A stretch of DNA of 50,217 nucleotides from Caldilineaceae bacterium (GTDB lineage: Bacteria; Chloroflexota; Anaerolineae; Caldilineales; Caldilineaceae): assembly GCA_011523365.1 (NCBI GenBank), contig WTGY01000097.1, forward strand, positions 1-50,217, written 5' to 3'. A program made the translations under genes and the position numbers. The notes below the pieces were generated by a model. The model saw only the letters and a list, made by a program, of their open reading frames with translations, ran no database searches and had not been told where the DNA came from. Position 1 is the stretch's first letter; each line of letters begins with the position of its first letter. Shown here one piece after another: positions 25,638-34,279 of the stretch.

Positions 25638-25676
25638 CAGCGGCCGGCGGCCTTCTTCACAGACCGCCGGCCGCTG
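25638..25676 (+). promoter_or_regulatory. Intercistronic stem-loop after the binding-protein gene
   Basis: CAGCGGCCGGCGG (25638-25650) and CCGCCGGCCGCTG (25664-25676) are perfect 13-base arms around a 13-base loop, with no T-run. Such structures after binding-protein genes (as in malE operons) usually protect the upstream mRNA and lower permease expression. Confidence 0.75.
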
Positions 25677-25692
25677 ACCACGGGCCACAGAA

Positions 25693-26595
25693 ATGCTACA
25701 GAACTGGACTCCCGCCCAAACTCGCAGCCTCTTGAAGGGGCTGGCCTTCATCTCACCCTGGCTGGTAGGCTTTGCCGGCTTCGTTCTCTACCCGATCGCG
25801 GCCTCTGCCTATTACAGCCTGACGCGCTACGATGTCCTGCGGCCGGCCCGCTTCATCGGCTTGGAGAACTACATCGAGCTGTTCGGCAAGGATGAGATCT
25901 TCCGCACGGTGCTGGGCAATACTGTCTACCTCGTGGTGCTCGGCGTGCCGGCCGGGCTAGTGGTGGCCTTTCTGCTGGCCAGTCTGCTCAACCGCGAGAT
26001 GAAGCTGCGGCCGCTTTTCCGCACCATCTTTTTCCTGCCGGTGCTGGTGCCGGCGGTGGCCTCGGCGGAGGTGTGGCGCTGGGTCTACAACACCAACTAT
26101 GGGGTGATCAACTCCTTTATAAAGAGCTGGGGGCTGGCCGTCATCCCTTTCATCTCATCAATGGAGCTGGCGAAACCATCCCTGATCCTCATCCACGTAT
26201 GGGCGCAGGGCACCGCCATCGTCATCTTTCTGGCGGCACTGCAGGACGTGCCCAGTTCGCTGATGGACGCGGCCGAGGTCGACGGCGCCAACGCGCTGCA
26301 ACGCTTCTGGCACGTGACCATTCCCATCTGCACGCCGGCGATCCTGTTCGTAATGTTGACCGGCATGATCGGCATGTTCCAGTATTTTACGCTTGGCTGG
26401 CTGCTTACCCAGGGCGGGCCCAACAATTCGACCGAGTTTTTCAGCCTTTATCTCTATCGCAACGCTTTCCAGTTCTTCAAGATGGGGTACGCCTCCGCTC
26501 AGGCTTGGATCCTGTTTATCATAATCCTGGCTTTTACACTGCTCATCTTCCGCAGTTCGGCGCGCTGGGTCTACTACGCCGGAGAGTCGGACTAG
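25693..26595 (+). CDS. ABC sugar permease 1A (MalF type)
   Basis: The 300-residue inner-membrane permease has six or seven helices (GLAFISPWLVGFAGFVLYPI at the start, ILFIIILAFTLLIFRSSARW at the end). The cytoplasmic EAA loop is DAAEVDGANALQRFWHVTIP, which contacts the ATPase. It pairs with the next permease to form the channel. The ribosome site is weak, fitting low expression relative to the binding protein. No ATPase gene is in the window; a shared MsmX-like ATPase elsewhere is expected. Confidence 0.93.
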   Translation: MLQNWTPAQTRSLLKGLAFISPWLVGFAGFVLYPIAASAYYSLTRYDVLRPARFIGLENYIELFGKDEIFRTVLGNTVYLVVLGVPAGLVVAFLLASLLNREMKLRPLFRTIFFLPVLVPAVASAEVWRWVYNTNYGVINSFIKSWGLAVIPFISSMELAKPSLILIHVWAQGTAIVIFLAALQDVPSSLMDAAEVDGANALQRFWHVTIPICTPAILFVMLTGMIGMFQYFTLGWLLTQGGPNNSTEFFSLYLYRNAFQFFKMGYASAQAWILFIIILAFTLLIFRSSARWVYYAGESD

Positions 26596-26623
26596 CTGCG
26601 GGGGTCAGCTGCCAACCACGACC

Positions 26624-27520
26624 ATGCAACAAGCCGAAGCCATCGCCAGCAGCCCTATTCAGGATCCCCCACTCACACAGCGTCCTCTCTTCAGAGCTGG
26701 GCGACGCGCGCTCTTTTACCTGATGATGGTCGCGCTGGCGATTATTTTTGCCGGGCCTCTGCTGTGGATGCTCTCCACTTCTCTCAAGACCGACCCCCAG
26801 GTTTACACTGTGCCGCCCATATGGTTCCCGAATCCGGTCCGTCTGATCAACTACCCGGAGGCGCTCTCCTCCCGCCCCTTCGGCACCTACACATTTAACA
26901 CTTTAAGATACGCCCTCGGCGCAGTGGCCGGCGCGCTGATCTCCAATACGCTGGTCGCCTACGGCTTCGCCCGCATCCGCTGGCCCGGGCGGGACATCTT
27001 CTTCATCATCTGCCTTTCGACGATGATGATCCCGTTCCAGGTGCGCATGATTCCACTTTACCTCACCTTCAAGAACCTTGGCTGGCTCAATACCTATCTG
27101 CCTCTCATTGTGCCGACCTTTCTTGGGGTGAACGCTTACTATACCTTCCTGCTGCGCCAGTTTTTCCTCACCATCCCCAGCGAGTTGTCCGACGCGGCGC
27201 GCGTGGACGGCTGCACGGAGTTGGGCATCCTCATTCGCATTATCCTGCCCCTGGCCAAGCCGGCGCTGGCGGTGATCGGGTTGCTTCAGTTCATGTTCGC
27301 CTGGGACAACTACATCGGGCCGCTTATCTACCTCAACAGCGAGAACCTGTATCCGATCGCGCTCGGCCTGCAGCAGTTCCGCACCATGTTCCAGGAAGAG
27401 CTGATGTGGCCCTACATGATGGCAGCCAGCACGGCTACAGCCGCGCCGGTCATCATCCTCTACTTCTTCGTCCAGCGAACCTTCGTTGAGGGCATCTCCA
27501 TCACCGGTTTGAAGGGGTAG
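26624..27520 (+). CDS. ABC sugar permease 1B (MalG type)
   Basis: The 298-residue protein starts with a basic/polar tail and the helix LFYLMMVALAIIFAGPLLWM, then LSTSLKTDPQVYTVPPIWFP, a MalG-type periplasmic loop. The EAA loop is DAARVDGCTELGILIRIILP. The C-terminus ends in FVEGISITGLKG, the usual MalG ending. It follows the MalF-type gene by 28 bases and is its partner in the membrane channel. The sulfatase gene begins 93 bases downstream on the same strand. Confidence 0.94.
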   Translation: MQQAEAIASSPIQDPPLTQRPLFRAGRRALFYLMMVALAIIFAGPLLWMLSTSLKTDPQVYTVPPIWFPNPVRLINYPEALSSRPFGTYTFNTLRYALGAVAGALISNTLVAYGFARIRWPGRDIFFIICLSTMMIPFQVRMIPLYLTFKNLGWLNTYLPLIVPTFLGVNAYYTFLLRQFFLTIPSELSDAARVDGCTELGILIRIILPLAKPALAVIGLLQFMFAWDNYIGPLIYLNSENLYPIALGLQQFRTMFQEELMWPYMMAASTATAAPVIILYFFVQRTFVEGISITGLKG

Positions 27521-27613
27521 ATTGGTGGCTGGTGGCTCCCGGCCCGTGTCCTGTTCTGACCGGCGGCTCTCTCGCCCAACAACTTCAATCCCATAAATCC
27601 GAGGTGAAGAACC

Positions 27614-29080
27614 ATGCCAGCAGACAGCCGGCCCAACATCCTTTTCATCTGTGTAGACCAGTGGCGCGCCGACGCGCTCAACCTGACCGGTCACCCTGTC
27701 GCCGAGACGCCCCACCTGGACAGGCTGGCCCGTGAGGGCATCAACTTCACGCAGGCGTATGCGGCCACGCCCACCTGCGTGCCCGCGCGGGCGACGATCT
27801 TCACCGGTCTCAACCAGCGCCATACCGGCTTTGTCGGCTACAACGACCGTATCGACTGGCACTTCGACTGCACGATGCCCGGCCTTCTGGCGGAGGCCGG
27901 CTACCATACACAGTGCGTCGGCAAGATGCACACGCATCCCTCGCGCAATCTGATGGGCTTCCACAACGTCGTTCTGCACGACGGCTATCTGCACCGCGAA
28001 CGGTCCAAGCGGGACGACTACGGGCTGGTTGACGACTACACGCCGTGGCTGCGGGAGCGGCTGGGCCCGGAGGCCGACTACATCGACACCGGCGTCGGCT
28101 GCAACGGCTACGCGGCGCGGCCCTGGGTTTACGACGAGATGCTGCATCCGACCAGTTGGGTCACGACGATGGGAATCGACTTTCTGCGCCGCCGCGACCC
28201 GACCAAACCGTTCCTCCTGATGCTCTCCTACCACCGGCCGCACCCGCCGCTGGACCCGCCCGCGGCTTTCATGGACCGCTATCTGACAAAGCCCGTGCCG
28301 GACCCAATCATGGGGGACTGGGCGCCGGACAGTCTGCCGGTGCGCGGGCTTGACAGCCCGATCCCGACCGATGCCGCGCAGCGGGACTACGCGCGGCGCG
28401 CCTACTACGCCCAGATCAGCCACATCGACTACAGCCTCAACCGCGTGTTCCAGGCGCTGTTCGAGAACGGCGAGCTTGACAACACGGCTATTGTATTTAC
28501 CGCCGACCACGGTGAGATGCTCTACGACCACAACCATGTCGCCAAGGGCTACCCGTACGACAGCTCGGCGCGCCTGCCCTTCATCCTACGGCTGCCGCGT
28601 GCGGGCAGCCCGCACCACCACGCGAGACAGGCGGATGAGCCGCTGCGCGAAGTAAACCAGGTGGTCGAGCTACGCGATCTGCTGCCGACCTTCTGCGATC
28701 TCGCCGGATGCGACACGCCCGCGCATGTCGACGGACGCAGCATCCTGCCCCTGGCGCGCGGCGAGACCGGCGGCTGGCGCGAGCATCTGCACGGTGAGCA
28801 TTTCATGAACGCGGATTCCAACCAGTGGCTGACCGACGGCCGCGAGAAGTATATCTGGTACAGCCAGAGCGGTCGCGATCTGCTCTTCGACCTGGAGGAA
28901 GACCCGACCGAACTACACGACCTGGCCGCGGCGCGACCGGAGCGCGTAGCCTTCTGGCGCGAGCGGCTGATGGCGGAGCTGGATGGCCGCGAGGAGGGGT
29001 TTGTGCAGAACGGGGCGCTGGTGAGCGGCATGCCGCAGAGCCCGACGCTGGTCGACGCCGGGCATTATCGGGAGCGGTGA
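27614..29080 (+). CDS. Sulfatase (formylglycine-dependent)
   Basis: The 488-residue alkaline-phosphatase-fold enzyme hydrolyses sulfate esters. NILFICVDQWRADALN (9-24) carries the first metal ligand, and TPTCVPARATIFTG has the Cys-x-Pro-x-Arg motif with Cys55 to be converted to formylglycine. GKMHTHPSRN, HRPHPPLDPP and FTADHGEMLYDH supply the other metal and sulfate ligands. It has no signal peptide, so it should act in the cytoplasm on imported substrate. GAGGTGAAG precedes the ATG. The operon position after a sugar importer suggests desulfation of an imported sulfated sugar. A formylglycine-generating enzyme must exist elsewhere; none is in the window. Confidence 0.93.
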   Translation: MPADSRPNILFICVDQWRADALNLTGHPVAETPHLDRLAREGINFTQAYAATPTCVPARATIFTGLNQRHTGFVGYNDRIDWHFDCTMPGLLAEAGYHTQCVGKMHTHPSRNLMGFHNVVLHDGYLHRERSKRDDYGLVDDYTPWLRERLGPEADYIDTGVGCNGYAARPWVYDEMLHPTSWVTTMGIDFLRRRDPTKPFLLMLSYHRPHPPLDPPAAFMDRYLTKPVPDPIMGDWAPDSLPVRGLDSPIPTDAAQRDYARRAYYAQISHIDYSLNRVFQALFENGELDNTAIVFTADHGEMLYDHNHVAKGYPYDSSARLPFILRLPRAGSPHHHARQADEPLREVNQVVELRDLLPTFCDLAGCDTPAHVDGRSILPLARGETGGWREHLHGEHFMNADSNQWLTDGREKYIWYSQSGRDLLFDLEEDPTELHDLAAARPERVAFWRERLMAELDGREEGFVQNGALVSGMPQSPTLVDAGHYRER

Positions 29081-29108
29081 ACAGGCGGCAGAAGATTGAC
29101 CGCGAACG

Positions 29109-29972
29109 CTAGTAGACCGGAATCCCTTCTCTCCTCAAGATACGGTGCACGTTGGCCGCGGCCAGCGGATACTTCTCGTTGGGCAGGTGTTCAAGCATCA
29201 TGTAGCCGTCGGGATGCTCCTCGTGCCACAGGCGCAGCGCGGTCCCCAGGTCCAGTTCGCCCTCGCCGGGGACCTCTTCATCCATGTGGATCACGAAGCC
29301 GTCGCGCACGCTGATATCCTTGCAGTGTGCAATGGCGCTGACCGGCCCCATACATTCGAAGATATGGCGCAGACGGGCCCTGCTGTCATAGACCTGGTGC
29401 AGCGTCTGGAAGTGGTTCACGTAGTCCATCACCACCCGCAGCCGCTGGCTGCCCACATCACGAATGACGGCGCGGTTGAACTCGGGCGAGTTCATAATCG
29501 TCAGCAGGTGCGTTTCGACGGCGACGGTCTGGCCGATCGATTCGGCCGCTTCGGCCAGCCAGGAGAGGGATTCCAGCAGCACGGCGCGACGCCACGGCCG
29601 GTGATTCTCCGAGTGGGGGCTGTAAGAACCATTGGGACTTAGGCTGCCGGTGCGGATCAGCGCAACATGGCCGCCCAACTCCTTGGCAACGCCAAAACCG
29701 CGGCGAATGTCCTCCAGCAGCCGTTTACGCACCTCCTCGTCAGGGTCGAAGAGACATTCTCGAAAGCCGATACCAACCTGCACAAGGTCCATGCCCTCGT
29801 CGGCGAAGAGCCGCCGCACGCGCTGCCAGACCGGCGCGGAGGCCGGCGGTGAACCGGTAGCAGAGACGGAGAGAGCCCCTCCCGTCAGTCCCAATTCTCG
29901 GATAGCAACCAGATGCGGGCCGTGAATATCGGCGGGATCCGGCGGCAACATGCCGACAACGCCTAATCTCAT
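29109..29972 (-). CDS. Sugar phosphate isomerase/epimerase-like TIM barrel
   Basis: The 287-residue protein belongs to the xylose-isomerase-like AP-endonuclease-2 superfamily. It begins MRLGVVGMLPPDPADI and has VAVETHLLTIMNSPEF, RVVMDYVNHFQTLHQVYDSR, IAHCKDISVRDGFVIHMDEE and VPGEGELDLGTALRLW, where Glu, Asp, His and Glu are the usual metal ligands around the barrel. Members isomerise or epimerise sugars and inositols. It is transcribed toward the sulfatase and diverges from the M20 peptidase gene. The substrate is unknown, but it fits the sugar-catabolism theme. Confidence 0.85.
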   Translation of the reverse strand: MRLGVVGMLPPDPADIHGPHLVAIRELGLTGGALSVSATGSPPASAPVWQRVRRLFADEGMDLVQVGIGFRECLFDPDEEVRKRLLEDIRRGFGVAKELGGHVALIRTGSLSPNGSYSPHSENHRPWRRAVLLESLSWLAEAAESIGQTVAVETHLLTIMNSPEFNRAVIRDVGSQRLRVVMDYVNHFQTLHQVYDSRARLRHIFECMGPVSAIAHCKDISVRDGFVIHMDEEVPGEGELDLGTALRLWHEEHPDGYMMLEHLPNEKYPLAAANVHRILRREGIPVY

Positions 29973-30044
29973 AAGTCAGCTCCATGTGGTTATCGGCGGT
30001 CGGTGTCGTACCTGGCCGCCAGCTTCGCGCCAAGACCCGCTAAG

Positions 30045-30090
30045 TTGACATTCGCGATCAATACTGTAGAATCGGGTCGTTCCAACCCGA
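30045..30090 (+). promoter_or_regulatory. Promoter with palindrome for the M20 gene
   Basis: TTGACA (30045-30050), 16 bases, TAGAAT (30067-30072). Overlapping the end of the -10 is TCGGGT-N7-ACCCGA (30072-30077 and 30085-30090), placed as a repressor site would be. It sits in the divergent spacer with the isomerase gene. Confidence 0.55.
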
Positions 30091-30172
30091 ACATATCATC
30101 AGATATTTTTGAAAAACGCAAACGGCTGGCCCGGTGCTTGCAGCCAGGGCAAGCGCCCCGAGGAGGAGACAG

Positions 30173-31555
30173 TTGGCCGAAACGGAGAGCAGTCCTCCTG
30201 ATCTGGCGCGAGTGTTCGCCTATGTCGACGCCCACCAGCAGGAGTTCATTGACCGCCTTCTGGCCTATGTCGCGCAGCCCAGCATCAGCGCCCACGGAGT
30301 CGGGATCAAAGAGACAGCTGACTTTCTGCTCGGTTATCTGCAGGAACTGGGGATGGAGTCGCAGCTGCTGGAAGGCGGAGGCTGGCCATTCGTATACGGC
30401 CGGCACGGGGGGAGTGCGCACGCGCCGACGGCGCTTCTCTACGGCCACTACGACGTGCAGCCGCCCGACCCCCTGGACGCCTGGAACTCACCGCCATTCG
30501 AGCCGGAGATACGCGACGGCCGCATCTGGGGGCGGGGCGTGGGCGACAACAAGGGGCAGCACCTGGCCCAGCTTCTGGCGATCGAGTCCTGGCTGGCGGT
30601 CACGGGGGCCCTGCCCTGCAACGTGATCGTCCTGCTGGAGGGCGAGGAGGAGGTCGGCAGCCCGCATATCAGCGACTGCGTGCGCGATCACCGCGCCCTG
30701 CTTGCCGGCGCCGACCTGGTGATCACTGCGGACGGCCCCGTGCACGAGAGCGGACAGCCCTGTATCAAGTTCGGCCAGCGCGGTATCGCCTCGTTCGAAC
30801 TGCGCGCAGTGCACGCGCAGCGGGACTTTCACTCCGGCAACTGGGGCGGCGTCGCGCCCAACCCGATCTGGACGCTGGTGCACCTGCTGGCGACGATGAA
30901 GGACAGCCGCGGCACCATTACGATCGACGGATTCTACGACAACGTCGCGCCCCTCAACCAGCTGGAACGCGAGGCGTTGGATGCACTTCCGGTTGACGTT
31001 GCAGCCGTGATGGAAGGCGCCGGCCTGGAACGGCTGGATGAACCGCAGGAACGGCCCTTCTTCGACCGCCTGGCAGCCTGGCCCACTTTCACGGTCAACG
31101 GCTTTCACGGTGGCTACGGCGGGCCGGGAACGAAGACGGTGCTGCCCCACGAGGCGACGGTGAAATGCGACATGCGCCTGGTCGAGAACCAGCGCGTTGA
31201 CGAAATTCTGGACAAAGTGGAGGCGCACGTCCGCCGCCACGCGCCCGAGGTGCAGGTGGTCCGCCAAGGGGGCATGGAGCCGTCGCGCACGCCGCTGGAC
31301 TCGCTCTACACGCGCCCGCTGCAGCGAGCTTTTCGCGCGGCCCAGGGTACCGACCCGCTGCTGATCCCGGCGATGGGCGGCAGCCTGCCGGACTATGCCT
31401 GGACGAAAATACTCGGCGTCCACTCCTTCACCACGCCCTACGCCAATCATGACGAAGCCAACCATGCTCCCAATGAGAACCTGGAGGTGGCGCGCTTCAT
31501 TAACGGCATACGCACCGGCGCCGCAGTGCTGGCCTATCTGGGTGAAGAGAACTGA
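30173..31555 (+). CDS. M20-family dipeptidase/metallohydrolase
   Basis: The 460-residue zinc enzyme shows GHYDVQPPDP (His92, Asp94), RGVGDNKGQH (bridging Asp125) and LLEGEEEVGS (catalytic and metal Glu, about 156-160), then the dimerisation insert (RDFHSGNWGGVAPNPIW). This is the cytosolic dipeptidase/ArgE/DapE-like group that splits dipeptides or N-acyl amino acids. I chose TTG at 30173 because AGGAGG lies six bases upstream; the longer GTG start at 30134 adds a low-complexity leader without a ribosome site. The Gfo/Idh gene follows 82 bases downstream and may be co-transcribed. Confidence 0.9.
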   Translation: MAETESSPPDLARVFAYVDAHQQEFIDRLLAYVAQPSISAHGVGIKETADFLLGYLQELGMESQLLEGGGWPFVYGRHGGSAHAPTALLYGHYDVQPPDPLDAWNSPPFEPEIRDGRIWGRGVGDNKGQHLAQLLAIESWLAVTGALPCNVIVLLEGEEEVGSPHISDCVRDHRALLAGADLVITADGPVHESGQPCIKFGQRGIASFELRAVHAQRDFHSGNWGGVAPNPIWTLVHLLATMKDSRGTITIDGFYDNVAPLNQLEREALDALPVDVAAVMEGAGLERLDEPQERPFFDRLAAWPTFTVNGFHGGYGGPGTKTVLPHEATVKCDMRLVENQRVDEILDKVEAHVRRHAPEVQVVRQGGMEPSRTPLDSLYTRPLQRAFRAAQGTDPLLIPAMGGSLPDYAWTKILGVHSFTTPYANHDEANHAPNENLEVARFINGIRTGAAVLAYLGEEN

Positions 31556-31637
31556 GTCGTGTTGCGCAACCTTTTGCCGAGTAATGTCGTCCTGTAAGAA
31601 GCAATGGAAAAGAACGAGAATCTCGAAAGGAACCGTC

Positions 31638-32837
31638 ATGTTACGCTTAGGCATCATCGGTTATGGCCGCCGCATCTCAAACATGGCCAAAGGACTTGAC
31701 ATCTTCGACATCCCCTACAAGGTAACGGCAGTCGCCGACCCGCGCAGCGACCGCATCCAGGCCGACAACGATCCCTTCCTCGCCGACGCCCGTTTCTACA
31801 ACTCAGCCGACGAACTTCTGGCCGGAGCCGACGAGCTGGACGGCATCATGATCGGGACGCGTTGCAATCTGCACACGGAGATGGCCGTCAAAGTAGCGCC
31901 CACGCAGCTCCCGCTCTTCCTGGAAAAGCCGGTCGCGATCACCTTCGACGAGGTGCGCCGCCTGCACGCGGCCTATAAGGACTACGCTGCGCCCACCGTG
32001 GTCTCTTTCCCGCTGCGGCTCAGCCCGGTTGCCCAAAAGGTGCGCGAGATCATCGAATCGGACCAGGTAGGCAGCATCGAGCAGGTGGTCGCGTTCAACG
32101 ATGTCGGCTATGGGAGCGTCTACTTCAGAAGCTGGTACCGCAACTACGAGATGGATGGAGGGCTGTGGCTGCAGAAGTTCACCCACGACGTCGACTATAT
32201 CAACTATCTGCTCGACGCGCGCCCGCACTGGGTCAGTGCAATGAACTCCCGCCGCGTCTACGGCGGCGACAAGCCTTGGGACCTGCAGTGCAAGGACTGC
32301 CCGGAGCAGGAAACGTGCCCGGAAAGCCCGTTCGTGCGCTTCCGCAGCGGCTTTGAAGGCGGCCGTGTCCGCTTTGCCGAGGAGCAGGTCTATCGCGACG
32401 ATCAGTTCTGTGTCTTCTCCGAGGGGCACGAGCTGCAGGACAATGGCACCTGCATGTTGGAATATGAGAACGGCGTCCAGGTCAGCTACACGCAGAACTT
32501 CTTTACCCGCTATCGCGGGGCCCGCCGCGGCGCCCGCCTCTACGGTTATCGCGGCATCATCGAGTTCAACTGGAGCGAGAACTACATCAAAATCTTCAGC
32601 CACACTTCGCCGGTTGTGGAGACGATCGACTTCAGCGGAGACATGCCCCACTTCGGCGGCGACCGCGAGCTGAGTTTCGACTTTCTGATGGCGATGCGCG
32701 ACGGACGGCCCTCCCGCAGCCCGATTGACGCCGGCATCCTAAGCGCCCTGACCTGTCTGTGGGCCCGCAAATCGGCCAACAACCGCCAAGCCTACGAGGT
32801 GGTCATGCCGGAGGCGGAGGCGGTGGCTAGCGGGTAG
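31638..32837 (+). CDS. Gfo/Idh/MocA oxidoreductase 1 (with Cys cluster)
   Basis: The 399-residue NAD(P)-dependent sugar or inositol dehydrogenase family member begins MLRLGIIGYGRRISNM (Rossmann start) and has LEKPVAITFDE (the conserved EKP) and a C-terminal substrate domain. An ATG at 31638 with AAAGGAA upstream gives a normal start; the longer ORF reads through the M20 gene. An unusual Cys-rich stretch, DLQCKDCPEQETCPES (about residue 215), could bind a metal or form a lid. The substrate is likely a polyol or sugar. It follows the M20 gene. Confidence 0.9.
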   Translation: MLRLGIIGYGRRISNMAKGLDIFDIPYKVTAVADPRSDRIQADNDPFLADARFYNSADELLAGADELDGIMIGTRCNLHTEMAVKVAPTQLPLFLEKPVAITFDEVRRLHAAYKDYAAPTVVSFPLRLSPVAQKVREIIESDQVGSIEQVVAFNDVGYGSVYFRSWYRNYEMDGGLWLQKFTHDVDYINYLLDARPHWVSAMNSRRVYGGDKPWDLQCKDCPEQETCPESPFVRFRSGFEGGRVRFAEEQVYRDDQFCVFSEGHELQDNGTCMLEYENGVQVSYTQNFFTRYRGARRGARLYGYRGIIEFNWSENYIKIFSHTSPVVETIDFSGDMPHFGGDRELSFDFLMAMRDGRPSRSPIDAGILSALTCLWARKSANNRQAYEVVMPEAEAVASG

Positions 32838-32857
32838 AGCGAACTCCTTACAGCAGG

Positions 32858-33301
32858 TCAGATCAAAAGAAGAAGCAGTCCCACGAGGCCGATCAGGCCG
32901 GAGATGTGATCGATCTGGAGGATGAACCAGAGCGCGAGGCCGTGCACGGCGATGCGCGCGGCCCACACGCCCCAGCGGTGCGGCGCCGCGGCCAGCGCCG
33001 TGATCAGTACGAACCACAGGTAGGGAGTCAGTTGACCCCACGCCATGCCGGTGCGCAGGAACGCCCAGCCCGCCCAGACAAGTGAAATCGCCCGCAGTCC
33101 CGTCGCCGCGCCGGCCCGGGGGTAGGCAGCTGCAAAGTGCGCCAGCCACGTCCACGGCGCGGCGTAGGGCGCGCCGATGAACCAGCAGGCGCCGATCGCG
33201 ATCAGCCATTCCAGCGTGCCCGCGATCAGCGGTGCGACCGACATCTGGCAGAAGAGACCCCAGCCGCGGTCCTGCCGAAGTAAGGACCTATAGGTAGCCA
33301 C
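32858..33301 (-). CDS. Small polytopic membrane protein, unknown
   Basis: The 147-residue protein has about four hydrophobic segments (SVAPLIAGTLEWLIAIGACW; TGLRAISLVWAGWAFL; TPYLWFVLITALAAAP; HGLALWFILQIDHISGLIGL then VGLLLLLI). I recognise no family. The GTG start at 33301 has GGAGGAG just upstream and overlaps the preceding gene by 14 bases, so the two are translationally coupled and probably form one complex. It converges on the Gfo/Idh gene. No catalytic motif is visible. Confidence 0.72.
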   Translation of the reverse strand: MATYRSLLRQDRGWGLFCQMSVAPLIAGTLEWLIAIGACWFIGAPYAAPWTWLAHFAAAYPRAGAATGLRAISLVWAGWAFLRTGMAWGQLTPYLWFVLITALAAAPHRWGVWAARIAVHGLALWFILQIDHISGLIGLVGLLLLLI

Positions 33302-33896
33302 GCATCTCCTCCAAGGCTTCGTCGCCGAGCGATTTGGCGGCGCTCGCCATGTAGGCCAACTGCTCCGAGACCAGCGACGAGAAGGCGAAGAAGAGGTTGA
33401 AGGCCCGCAGCGGCGTGGTCATGTAGAAACTGGCGTCGGTGGCCATGTCGAAGATCTGGGACGGCCAGTAGAGCGCGATCAGGAAGGACATGCCCGACCA
33501 CTCCTTGGCCAGCTTGCCGTACTCGATCGTGAAGACCGAGCCGTAGTTGGCACTGTTGAACTTCAGGCTTTTACGGCCGAGAATCGAGCCAAACAGCCAG
33601 ATGTAGAAGCCCACGCCGGCCATGTAGGGGTTGGTCTTGGCGCGGTAGGCCATGCCGCTCGACACCATCTGAATGCCTGTGGTGAGCATCCAGATCAGCA
33701 TCGTCATCATGACGCCCCAGTTTGAGATCGGGTTGTTGAAGAGATAGAAGAGGGTCTCCCCCTGGATGCGCCCCTGCACCCATCCCATGCTACCGAGCAG
33801 GTCGGCGACGAACATGGCGGCCACCAGGGCCAGAATCGGTCTTGAGGAAAGGAGAGCTACACGTCCAATTGAGGTCTTGGCAATGTCGTTTTTCAT
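33288..33896 (-). CDS. Polytopic membrane protein, unknown, first gene of a pair
   Basis: The 202-residue protein starts at an ATG (33896) preceded by AAGGAG; upstream codons in the open frame are promoter DNA. There are hydrophobic segments at about 18-38 (RPILALVAAMFVADLLGSMG), 55-75 (NWGVMMTMLIWMLTTGIQMV), 88-105 (GVGFYIWLFGSILGRKSL) and 130-180 (FLIALYWPSQIF; LRAFNLFFAFSSLVSEQLAY). I recognise no family. It is driven by a strong promoter at 33979-34007 with a repeat-rich region that may be an operator. It is co-transcribed with the next small membrane protein. Confidence 0.75.
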   Translation of the reverse strand: MKNDIAKTSIGRVALLSSRPILALVAAMFVADLLGSMGWVQGRIQGETLFYLFNNPISNWGVMMTMLIWMLTTGIQMVSSGMAYRAKTNPYMAGVGFYIWLFGSILGRKSLKFNSANYGSVFTIEYGKLAKEWSGMSFLIALYWPSQIFDMATDASFYMTTPLRAFNLFFAFSSLVSEQLAYMASAAKSLGDEALEEMRGYL

Positions 33897-33970
33897 GGGT
33901 CGCTCCTTGCTGTTGGGTCGAGCTTTTTGCCCGCGGCGGAGGCCGGTGGTTACCGGGCCGCGAGGGCATA

Positions 33971-34007
33971 TTGTGCACATATTAGCACATTTGTTCTAGT
34001 TTGTCAA
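33971..34007 (-). promoter_or_regulatory. Promoter of the membrane-protein pair with repeated TGTGC motif
   Basis: On the minus strand a perfect TTGACA (34002-34007), 17 bases and TAATAT (33979-33984). Overlapping and following the -10 are two direct ATGTGC units, ATGTGCtaatATGTGC (about 33975-33990), the second inside the palindrome TGTGCACA. This is the position of an operator. Confidence 0.65.
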
Positions 34008-34189
34008 GAGGAACTTTGTGTTCTCGCCACGAGCTTGTAAGAAAGGAGAGAATTCGTCAGAACAGGTCATGCGCCCCACGGAATTCGGGCAGGAGTTGAC
34101 TTGATTTCACGAGATGACCGCAAGTTCTGCCTACATTTTTAGGCGCTCCTCGCCAACGTATGAAGTTCCTCGTCTTTCTCGAAGAGTGG

Positions 34190-34265
34190 TATACTCCCAC
34201 TCACTATTAACGTTTGGGGGCCTAAACGTTAATAGTGAGTTCGGTTATGCACATAACGTTAATAG
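34190..34265 (+). promoter_or_regulatory. Extended -10 promoter and three-site operator of fic
   Basis: TGGTATACT (34187-34195) is an extended -10. Directly downstream is a perfect 17-base inverted repeat, ACTCACTATTAACGTTT / AAACGTTAATAGTGAGT (34199-34215 and 34224-34240, 8-base spacer), then a third AACGTTAATAG at 34255-34265, exactly 30 bases after the second. The last site ends 14 bases before the fic ATG. This looks like tight autoregulation, possibly by the Fic protein's own winged-helix tail. Confidence 0.8.
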
Positions 34266-34279
34266 GGGTTTTGGCCAAT

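Noticed and set aside
26903..28537. 544-codon minus-strand ORF opposite the permease and sulfatase
   Set aside because: It crosses two well-supported genes on the other strand and has an antisense-type composition; no motif.
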